NCBI RefSeq assembly: GCF_964355755.1
Contig: NC_092673.1
Coordinates: forward strand, 1,865,001 to 1,929,000
Reading direction: 5' to 3'
DNA from: Antedon mediterranea
Taxonomy: Eukaryota > Echinodermata > Crinoidea > Comatulida > Antedonidae
DNA: 64,000 bases
A model generated the notes under the pieces. That model ran no database searches. It was not told where the DNA came from and was given only the letters and a program-made list of their open reading frames with translations. How positions within the stretch are numbered: position 1 is the stretch's first letter; every line of letters begins with the position of its first letter. Below, in pieces: positions 12,701 through 24,700 of this stretch. The position numbers and the translations under genes were made by a program.

Positions 12701-15700
12701 ATGTCATATCACTACCCTATTTGGGCATATCACTACCATATTTGGGCACATCACTCCTTTTTTGTCAAACTAGTGTGACAGTGTAGACAGAGCTTTACAA
12801 CTAGAACTAGTAGCAGCTTATTTATTAAAAAATATGATTGATCATCTATAATATTTAACCATAATTATGGAACATTACACTACTTGATCAGAATACAAAA
12901 TATTATATAAATCTGAATGCAATTAAAGAATTGGCAAACAACCAAACTAACACAAAAAAAAACATCAAAATTGAAAGAGAACATAACACCATATATTTAT
13001 AATAACGCAAACAAGTATTTATGTTGAGTAGTAAGTTATTACTTAGAATTTAAGATAGTATAAAGCCATTACAGCACTCGGTAATAACGAAAAAGCTACA
13101 TTAAAATACAGCTGTGCCTGTTTAAAATAATCACTCTCAAATGCCAAATTATCTTAATAGATATCTTTCAAGAGCGCAATAAAACTTACTAGCTTTGATT
13201 GCTTTTTGCATAAAATGTCATTATGTGTTTTCATGTGTATTATAAATAGCTACCCCATTTTCATGAAAGTTTCATAGTGTCACTAAAGCTACACTATCAA
13301 ACTTTATGTGACAACAAAATGTCATGCCCATATATGGACATGATGATGTCATATCACTACCATATTTGAGCATATCACTACCGTATTTGGGCACATCACA
13401 TTTTTTTCAAACAATTTTTCAAAACATTGACTTTATAGGCATAGTATGATTCATGTGAATAAAGTGATTGGTCAAACTTGAAAACCAAAAACACTAGTTT
13501 GATAAGTCAGACAGAGCTTAATAAATATTGTATTTAACTAAAATTAACTAAATTAAAACTAAAAGTTAATATATTGTATCATTATTTTTGAAAATATGTC
13601 TGCCTCAAAAGAACTACCAGACATTAAGGATAAACAGGTCTCGAACAAGAAGAAAACTAAAGTCCTTATAAATTTCTAAATCAAAAGTGTTATGTGCCTA
13701 AATATGGAAGTGCTATGCTCATATATGGTACTGATATGACATCATCATCATATGGGCAAATCAAATTTTTTTTTACATAAAGTTTTATAGAGCTTTAATG
13801 GGTACTAATGTAACTGAACTGAGATAAACTGCTAATAACACTCTATAACAAATGAGCAATATTCAAACAAAAATTCTATTCCTTTGAAAAATGTAGGTCA
13901 GGTGATCCTAGCAACAATTAATACGCAATCTTTTCAACTACAAAAACTCTGGCAAACAAAACTCTTAAACTTATACTCATACTACCAGTTTGGCATAGCA
14001 AACCAACAGAATAAAATTAAATTAAATAGAGTGTTAAATTTCATACTACTTTACTGCAGACAAAACTAGTTTTAATAAATTTGATATTTAGTATGTTTAA
14101 ATTTAGACATGTAACGAAGGTGACATTTAGAAATGTCCTTGTTTAAATATGACATAAGCAACATGTAATGAGGGTGACATTTAGTGACGGTCTTTGTTTA
14201 AATGTAACACAAGGGACACGAGGGAAGGTGACAAAATTTGCGGACGGGGATCAATTATTATTCATTGGTCATGCTTGTATAATAAAGATAACACTAACTA
14301 TTATAATTAATAACTCAATACATTTTTATAACATCATTCCAAAGATCATTGCTTACACATTAAGTCATACATCATATAAAATGTATAGAAGGTTTGTGGA
14401 TAATGGTCAGTTATTATACATTGGTCATTAAAAGCCTTGTACACAATATGACCATGACAATTATTAATAATTCATTACGTTGATATGAAACATAGGAATT
14501 CTTGTGGATAATGGTCAGTTATTATACATTGGTCATTAAAAGCCTTGTACACAATATGACCATGACAATTATTAATAATTCATTACGTTGATATGAAACA
14601 TAGGAATTCTTGTGGATAATGATCACAGAAATACTCAGTGGTCATTTTAATGGTAATGGTAGGTAATAAACTATGGCCATGGCAATTATAATTATCCTGA
14701 ATATTATAACTCATTACAATACTTGATTGGAATCCAAGTTTATAATACAGTACAATCATGTTGTAGTATCTACAAAAAACTATACTAGTAAAACTAAAAC
14801 AAATTTTTTGGGTATTTTTGACAATTCAAGAGAGTTTAATTAATATAACCGAATCTTGTACAGTATCATGTCTTGTGACAATAAGCATCCTACAGTGTTG
14901 TGTCTGCTGAGGGCAACTGGGAACTGAATTGAATTGAAATTTATATTTATACTGGGTAACCCCCTACTCGTCTCGAAAGATGTACTAGGTTCTTTAAAGT
15001 GCACATGAGCTAGATGTGTACACTGGACCTACAGTTTATAGTCCTTATCCGAGAGGACTCGTTCTACCACCAGAACCATGGAGTGAGTGAGCCTCGAACC
15101 CCTGCCGAGGTTATGCTACGTAATTACGGTTCCACTGTCTTAACCGCTCGGCCACTCACTCACTCTTATACTACCATAGCATATAACTCATAAATATTAT
15201 TTTAGCCTAACTGTCTCAATACACTATACTACAGTATCCCACATGGGATGAAGATTGCTGTTAGAAGACTCGATACTGCAGGATGTTATTTGTTGCTAGA
15301 CCTGCTACAGTAATATATTGTCTAATAAATATCACATATTGCGACTTTCTTTTGATAACAAACTATAACAAATAATACTGTAGTACATTTCCTATATAAA
15401 TATCCTTATTTTAAAAATAATTTTGAAATGTGTGTAGTTGCTTTCTTGTAGATGCTTTTATTGTAGAATGTATTTTTTGGGGGTTTATTTCTTTGTTCTG
15501 TTCTGCGTTGACCAACGAGCAGGTGTTTAGCACCTGTTTGGTCTTTCCTTGCTTTTTATATTTGTTTTGTCTTTTTCTTTGTATTGTTTGTATATGGCAG
15601 AAATTGAATAAATAAGTAAAGCATTTGTAGATGAGAATACACCAAGAATAATGTTTACCTCAAATGTAGTTTCATCTTGTTCACTAAACATGCTCCCATT

Positions 15701-18700
15701 CTCCTTGTTCAGAAGTTGCGCTATGCCTATTACAACACCTTCACTGTTGTATATGGGCATGCAAAGAGCTGTTTTGATTATGAATTCTTTGTTTACTGGA
15801 CATCCTCCTTTAAATTCTGTCTGAGCTTGGAAATCACAAATGTTCAACGTCTATTTAAAAATAATATCGAAAACATTTTTATTTATGTTTGCGTATTGCA
15901 CTTTCAGACTATTCTATCAAGCTCTGTCTACACTATCAAACTTAATGTGACAACAAAATGTGATGTGCTCATGGACAGGATGATGTCATATCACTACCAT
16001 ATTTGGTCATATCACTACCATATTTGGTCATATCACTACCATATTTGGGCACAAAAACTTTATAAAAAATGTATTTATTCCAAATTTAATTAGTAAAAAT
16101 GTCTTACTTTTATATTCTCATTACAAAATCTTGTTAATGTCATCAGGGAATTGTAAAATTTCACAACTCTCTAATTTCATACTGTACAACATGTATATAG
16201 ACATGCTGAGTATGTGTGTGTAAATAAATAAATAGTGTGTTAATATAAACATGCCGTTGACATGCTATAGTTATCTAGCTATTGGATACTTACTTGTTGA
16301 TTGGTAGCCACATGTCTAGCCATTTGACTATGGACTGAATCTTTTACTTGCTCAGGGCTTTGGACACAAAACATAGCATTATAATTTTAATCATATCATA
16401 AATAATTATAAACATTAAAATCATATTTTTTCATTACAATGTCTTTAGAAAGTAAATCCCCTTTGATAATACAAATTCTGATAATTGTTTAACCGAGTGT
16501 GAATTGCGTGAGGGCGTGTGGTGCAGTGTGTTGGATGTTGGATTACTGATCGTGAGATTGTGGTTTTAATCCAACTCTCGCCGCATTGCTTGTATCCTTA
16601 GGCAAGATACATTACTTACATTTGCCTCTCCCAGGTATATAAAATGGGTACTGGTTAGATCAAGACACAACTTTGCGTTGATTACTAGCTGCATTATGGG
16701 AGTATGTTCCATACGTGTTTGATCCAAAAATGCTTGGGGTAATAATGTGTAGCGCATTGAGAGCTTGCTTATATGCGCTATATAAGAATGAACTTTATTA
16801 TTATTATTATTACTGAACATTACAATTACTTCAGCGTAGGACAGAACATCTCATAAACTAAAAATAAAATTCAGTTTTGGCTTTACTATACTTTTTTTGT
16901 TTAAAAAAAATAAACTAAATTTTTCTCTTATTTAAAATTTATACAAATACTATTTTTTAAAAGAATTTTGTGATCACTAGCATGTAATCGACTGGTATTA
17001 ACAGATTGCAATTGTACAACATCACAATTTGACAGAAAAAAAATCTTTTAATTTTAAAAAGGTCAGGAAATGAATACAAATTGATGGATTAACCAGGTGA
17101 GATGAAGATTACGTGAGTTTAAAACAATTACAGTATATGACCACAGAGCAGTGTATCAAGCGAGTGAGATAAGATATCAGGTGTGTATGTATCTAGGCAA
17201 CAGTCAATATTAATCAAACCTTCCCCGATGATGATAGTCAAATATTGTAGCACGATAATTAAAGTAAACATACTTTGCTCAGTCAATTTTAACTATGATA
17301 CAGATTACATTTACATTCAATACGTCAAACATTTCAAAAATGATTAAATTACTCAAATTCAGAATTAGATTATCATTATTTCATAAATTGACATTGCGTT
17401 TACTGTACCTTAAGGTTGTAATCTCATTTTTTGATTCATAGCACAAATCAAACGCCTTGAAGAAACTCACTTCCTGTTTAAGAAGAAAAAAGACATTTCA
17501 ATGACAAGAATGATAAATATATCATTTTATCTGTATCTAAAAAGCATGAGCAGATGAGGATGATAGGCTAAAACCTCTTTCACATCGCCAAGCAAAACTC
17601 CAGAGTTTTCATACATCAGCATTTTGTTTGGTGTGAAATAAAAAAAAAAACAACTCCGGAGTTGAGGAACAGGGACACACACCGGAAACGCACTGATGAC
17701 ACACCAAGACGCAATATGAAAGGTACCAATGTGGTTCACGGTCAGAAGACGCAATATGAAAGGTATCAATGTGGTTCACGGTCAGAATGTTACAGTACCC
17801 TTGGCCGAACATTTATCTATTTAATTGTATTTATCATCCAACATATAGGGCAGTATTTAATCTTTTTTTATTGCAAAACTTGCAGTAAAAAATTGATTGA
17901 TGTGAAATGGAATCTCTCCAATGTTGAATTTATTTATGTTGATTTTGAATTGAATTTGATGTCTACGGAGTTTATTCACGGTTTTTTGAAAAAATGTATT
18001 ATTCCTCCTCCCCTCCCTTTTGAATAGTTAAAAAGACGGACAATCCATTTTCACATTCTCTCATTCCATTTCACTATTACATAATTTAATTAATCTTGAT
18101 TAATAAACCAGATTCAAATTTATTATTATTGCAGGAAAAACAAGTAGTTACTGCAGTAACTGCATTAGAATACTACCTTGAAATGATCTAAATCTACTCT
18201 AAAACAGTGAAATTTAAATATATTTATATATTTATATACAGGTTATAATTCATTTCAATGTGCCTATGAAGAATAGCTAACTAGAGTATAACAATAGCAG
18301 CATCAATTTAGTGTTATCAAACAAAGCAGTACATAGTACGTTTAACGTAGGTGTGTCTTGATAAACATAGGAAGAATAAATTAGTATGGTAAACATGATA
18401 CAAGTACAGTACATTCATTAACATTCTTTAGTAAAGACATATCCGCATACTAATCATGATGTTGTTGATAAACAACCACCCAACATTGAGAAGGGCCGGG
18501 ACAATATATCCTTGTTATGATAGCACTGGTATTACCACTACGGTCAATTGTCTCTAGTGTTTTAAAAACATATTTCTCCTCACTCATTTCATTGTCTCCT
18601 TAATAGGGTGTCACCTAAACAGGGGTATCCCAGTGTGATCAATGTGACCTTCTGTATAAATTAACAGGCATTACAAAATATTAAGTACAATTTGTAGTGG

Positions 18701-21700
18701 TGGTGTATTTTGATTAATAATCATAATCTAAAGTACTGTAGATTTAACATTTTTTTAAATAAAATTAATGTTAACTTCTCAAAAAATCATAATGAATGAT
18801 TGTGGGAACTAGAATTATTTCTGACTATTGTGGGAAAAAACCTGACATATATAGGCATGTTTCGGTTTTCTGATAGTTGACTGTAAAAAACAGGTTTAAT
18901 GGTGCCTGGGAAAACCTGGACAAATACAATAATGGTCTATCTATACAGTTTTAATTTGTTTTATAAGTAGTATATAAATCAAGAGGCAATCTGCCACTGC
19001 CTCTTTAAAGTGAATTAATTTTCAAAATTAACCATTTGGTGTACGTGCTGTAACTAAGGCAGTAATAAATGAGGTATATGGACATTTTCAAATCACTCAC
19101 TACTTAGCACAGTATGTAGTATAGTTTAAATTGCCGAGAAAATAAAAAATTCATCCACAATTGACGTCAATACTTGACTTTTACATAATATTAATCAATT
19201 TGTAATGTTCTTAGAGTTCAACTCAACTAATTTTCTATTTTGTTGTAGTTTATTTTATATAATAAAAACAATATTACCACGGTAGTGAAGATATAAAAAG
19301 AACATTAACACAATACAACTTTCCTTTCCGTAAATAAAAAATTTTTTTTTGGCCAATTTCAAAAGTTATGCAGCATTAAGTAGGATTACCGGAACATTTT
19401 TGTTTGAACAAAACAGATTTTCATGACATGCACGCAATCACCAGCCCACGTTTGTGGTTCTACCTGGAGATTATGCAAAGGCTTAGTCCTAAAATTGAGA
19501 CATTAACTTACGATTGACACACATGCAGGACAGTAACAGAAAAGGATATGTCAATTTCTGCTCAAATGGAACATTCATTCAGTTTCAATACCAATTTAAA
19601 AAAATACAAGATGCCGTAACAATAATTATAACACAACTGAGAGTATCCTTGCTATCTGATTGGTTATTTTTGTATCACATGCCGTTCAGTATTAGTTCTA
19701 CTAAAGGGTAAAAGTGATATTCAATGGTACTATTAAATGGTACTATTGCATGTTTAAATTTTTTTTTACATTTTGGAATACGAACCTAGCGTGCACTCAA
19801 TCATCTATAACTCTACTATGCATCCACAATTTGAGCGCTGCTTTTCATAATGGCCATAGCTTTAAACATTGATTCAAGTAATACTAGTAACAGAAAATTA
19901 ATTGGATGCAAGTTTACTTTAGAATATCCCTGTACAAGGTGTGTTATAAAACAAATAATTTCATTGAATGGAACAACTTGTAAACATTCACTAAAAATGC
20001 AATAACAATAATGTAGAATAGGCAACTAGGGTGATAGAACAGTGTATACTGAAAATATCAAGAAACAAACAAGCAATTAACTGAGTATTGAAGTTAATAA
20101 CGATTAAAGATGAATCATTTCTTTTTTTTTTGTATAATAAATGCCATTTTTAGTGGACAATACATCTTTAAAGAGCTACACAAAGAACAATGAAAAAAAT
20201 AAGAAAGAAAAATAATTATTTTCAATAATAATGTATTAGTAGAGAAATTAATAGATTAGAAAAACAATAATAAATGTTAACACTAAGAATTTAATTAATT
20301 AAGATTTAACAAAAGTAATACTGGAATGTTAGAATTACGGGAGCATAATGGGTTTATATATTAGTAAAGCTTGGTTTCCACTGGGACGCAAGGCAAGCAC
20401 ATCATCGTAACGCAAGTCATTTGACCAATCATAACGCAGTAATCATATAAATTGTTGCTTGTGATTGGTCTGTTCACCTGCGTTGGACTTATTACGTCTT
20501 TGCTTTGCGTTCGAGTGGGAACCAAGAGAATCAATGTTTATATTGCTCTTTAGACTAAAAAAATAATCTAACAAGACAAATAAAACAACAAAGTTAGGTA
20601 AACCTACCTCTTGAGATAAAATTGGTTTCTGCTGTCTGATTCCTACAGACGTCTCAAAAAGACTGTGAAGTCCCTAGTACATAATGCATGCATGAAGTGC
20701 AGACGAATTAATGAAATGATTTTTGTTGTGATATATACAGAAAAAGTGTTTTATGCGAACATATAAAGAAAAAAATATTGAAAAAAAAGGCACTAAGTGA
20801 TGCAAAGAGTGTTATAATAAATGTGCAGGGCTGACAAGAGAGAATCTTGATTATTATTGAGATAATTGATAATAAACAATAAAATATGATTTATAGTTGT
20901 CCACCCAGACAGGACAGTCACTGTCTTCGTCTCTCACTTTCCCTTATGAATGACTAGTGTAAAAAAATGTTTTTTTTTCTTATTTTTTTTTGTATCGCCA
21001 TTGATATCAAATCACAGATACATACAGCATTGTCATTTTATCAGTAATTTGCCTTTGGATTTATTGTAATTTTATGATAATATACAGGGAATAATTTCAC
21101 CAGTGTAGCAGAGCAAAAAGCTATACAAAACAACCTTATTGCTAAACATTGTGTAGCATAAAATAAAAAACTATGTTTCTGGACTCAAAAAATCAGTTTG
21201 ATTAGCAATATTGCTAAACAAAATTTAAAATGAAATTTTTCACTGATATACAATTTGAAAAACCTCTTGGCAGCCCCAGATACAGTATGGTGAGGCATTT
21301 GGTCAGTAATGAATGGAACAGAAGCATCTTTATGAATACAGAACTGTTTGTATATTAAACTAGTTCATATAATATGTTAGTTTGCATACTTCTTAGACAG
21401 ACTACCGTCTGAGATCTCCCTCAGGTACTCAATACAATAGTAGGTACTTAAGCCTGTTGTCACAACTACTTACCTTTACCCTTTAAGTATGTCTGCTCAG
21501 CTTCTTAAAAATCATTTTAAATATAATGTCTTAAGTTTTATAAATCTTGTAAGACTTCCCTTTAAATTCCTCATTACTTTATTAACATCATATAGTGGTG
21601 CTTATAAATTAATGAAAGTGCGGTATAATAAATAATTGAGATTTTTCATAGTTCTATTAAAAACCATATTACACAATTGTGCAATGTTATGACGTACATT

Positions 21701-24700
21701 TGATTCATTTTTAAGATGTGCAAACAATACTCAAATAAAGAAGATAAGTAGATTTCTGAAATGGAATACTGTTAAAATAAACTCACCGACGATTGGTGTG
21801 TCTGTAGTATAAACACCATACATCGTTCGCACCTTAGCAACTCCATAGCTTCTACCATTATCTGGTTCACTACTTTTTGAAGATCCATCTGTTCTTCAAA
21901 AATTCCTCGTGCAAGTTGAAGCATCATCTAAATTATCAAATTAATAACTATTTTATATTGTTTGGCAATCAACTCCTAGATAAGTAAATGTCTTTAGTAT
22001 TAGTAGAATAAGCCAAATATGTAATTCTTTTGCCATAGGAATCCCAAGTTAAATAAAGCAACAATGTCCTTATGTTTTGAAACATTAATTGGTACCTAGA
22101 CTAGTAATTTACTACTTTTCATGTATTTTATGTGTGTCATTTGTCGTAGCAAGTACCGTACTCTGTGATTGATAGAACCCCACTAAGCTTGGGGACTGAA
22201 GATATATTTCCCCTCCCCCCACCCCTCAATTCTACTGTATCTATTATACAACCATTTTCAGTAAGATTGGTTTTTTTTTCTGTTCTTATTTATTCATTTA
22301 TTAACTTATTAAGTTATTTACACAAAGCAAAATTTAAAATATGATAACAAAATGTTTATAATACTAATCTTACCTGATTCCTTTTATATTCATTAATTGA
22401 GATTTCAAAGAGTTGAGCATTTATAATGCCTATCCCACAAAAGGTAAGGTAGTTTTTGAATACCTAAAAAGTATAAACAGATAAAATGAAACTTTATCTT
22501 TATCAAAGTAGACAACTTGCTAATAACTGTCAGAATTACATAGCTGCGACATTCTTGACTGGTGGTGCCCGAGATTTCCGACGCTAGTAGAAATACACTA
22601 TACACACAATCAACTTTACTTAACTAATTAATTGCTAATTTTTAGAGGCTGTCACTGTCATAATATTCTTCATATAAAGGCCAACTCAAACAGCATCGTA
22701 CAATGAGGCCCGACGAGATGACTGACTGGCACTCACCCTCTGAGTTGGCCTTTAGGGACAAAACTCAAGAGCAAGAGACGTACAAATAAGGCAGCTTATT
22801 TTTCGTGCCGCATCTTTTAGGCAGTTATATTAGAGGATGGAAGCATTTTTGCCAAATAGTGTGTATAGCTGGAAAATTGTTTGATTTGTGTGTACGTTTG
22901 AAGATTGAAAATTGTCCAGGATGCTTTATAACTTTATTTATTTTTAAGTCACAAATTTTAAAATAAAATGATTAATACGACAATCAGAGGGTCCAGAGTG
23001 AAGAGTGAGTCATTATGATTCAATATTTTGAACTTTAGAATATTGAATAATTATGAATTGTCTATAGTTTTTTTTTTTAAATTTTATATTATAATATGAC
23101 AATGAAGTATATTTGAAGCAAATGAAACTAACACATTCAATTTTATTGAATGTGATGAATATTAAATTCTTCAGGCTGTTTTCAATCAATGCAAATTAAA
23201 CTATAAACTTGCCCATGGAACAGTTTCATTGGATTTCCATTTAATGGATACAGTAAAGGTAATACCGAGTAAGTCCTTACTCGTATTTGTGTCTCATCAG
23301 AATTAAAATTTAATAACAACACATGAAAGGTTTAATTTAAATTTTTCAATGTCATTTAAACCAATCACATTAGATAATAATGATCAAATTGATGGTCAGA
23401 CGTGAATAACAGCCTTGTATTCATTCATTATAGTTTCATGATTATTCTTTGTCTCTGTAGGTGAAGACAGTATTTAATGGATCTAACCTCTTCGTCTTTA
23501 GCAGTAAACTCATGTGAACCAGTGATCTTATTCATAACCTGTGCGACGCCAATCACTTCGCCGTCATGGTTACAGATTGGCATACACAGTATACTGTGGG
23601 TCTTATAACCAGTCTTTCTATCAACTTCACGATTGAACCTTCGGTCCTGAAATATCAAAATAACATTTTTGTTTAATGTGAGGGTATGTGTGCGTTTTAA
23701 AGTGTTACGGTTCAACGAACAACCTCTGAATTTACACCAAAATAAATAATAATACCGGTAATAATAATAATAATAAATCATAAAACCTAGATGAAAAATA
23801 AAATAAATAAAATGAGTGTTTAAACTTGTACACACTACTTGGAGCTCTTCTTCCAATGCTGTTAGTGTTCAAGCTTAGTTTTCAATAAGATAAAATCTAA
23901 AGACATAGGTACTGTATGCAAAATACAAATGGATGCAAACATTTACCTTTTTGACTTACAGCATGGCAAATCAAATCAAACTAGGCCTAGTCAAACTATG
24001 TTAAATACAGTATTATTATGTTTCTATTAATTTGTTTGTAATTTTACTTTTATGGATCAAAGATTCCGAAATAAGGATTAAATGAATGAATGAATAAATA
24101 AATAAATGCACAAAATAAATAACAGGTTATATTGCATTACAACAGATTGTTTCTTAAGTAGAAACCACACTAATTAAACAAGTTTAATCATGATATTTGT
24201 GTTTAATGATGGAACATCGCATTCTTTGATCAAACACTTAATTGTTGTCTTACCTTTTTTTATCTACACAATTAATGTTCACATCTACATCAAAGCTACT
24301 CAACATTTTATTAGTTAATTAAAAAAAGGCTAACTTTTTACTTGGATACAAGTTTTAATAATAATAATAATCTGGCTTGAGTTTATTGACACAGCCAAGG
24401 TGTGTTCTAGATATTAAAATCCATTATTCATTTTCCAAGTTCTGCCACTTGGAAAAAGCACTATAGTTTATGAACATTACAGAATTTTAAGTCATTTTTT
24501 AGCACATTAGAAAATGACTGTAATTGTATTCCCTTGAATTATCTGAAAAAGCGCTTCATAATATTTTTATTTCTGCAGAGTTGACTTGATAATTATCTAT
24601 ACTTTGATTGAATGTTTTATCTACAGAAAATCAATGGCTGGTGGGTTAAAACAAATTTTTAATGGCATTTAAAAAGGCAAATATTACGAATTTATAATAA

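Larger units (their letters stand above)
17474..20607. other. Large PDE intron (exons 5-6), mostly featureless
   Basis: Apart from the 39-bp duplication and the MITE at 20363-20530, I see only AT-rich unique sequence: short hairpins such as agaggcaa..tgcctct near 18982, and no ORF with recognisable similarity. Confidence 0.5.

Noticed and set aside
14930-15175. tRNA-Leu or tRNA-Ser gene on the minus strand
   Set aside because: A and B boxes are present but the acceptor stem does not close and a SINE body follows.
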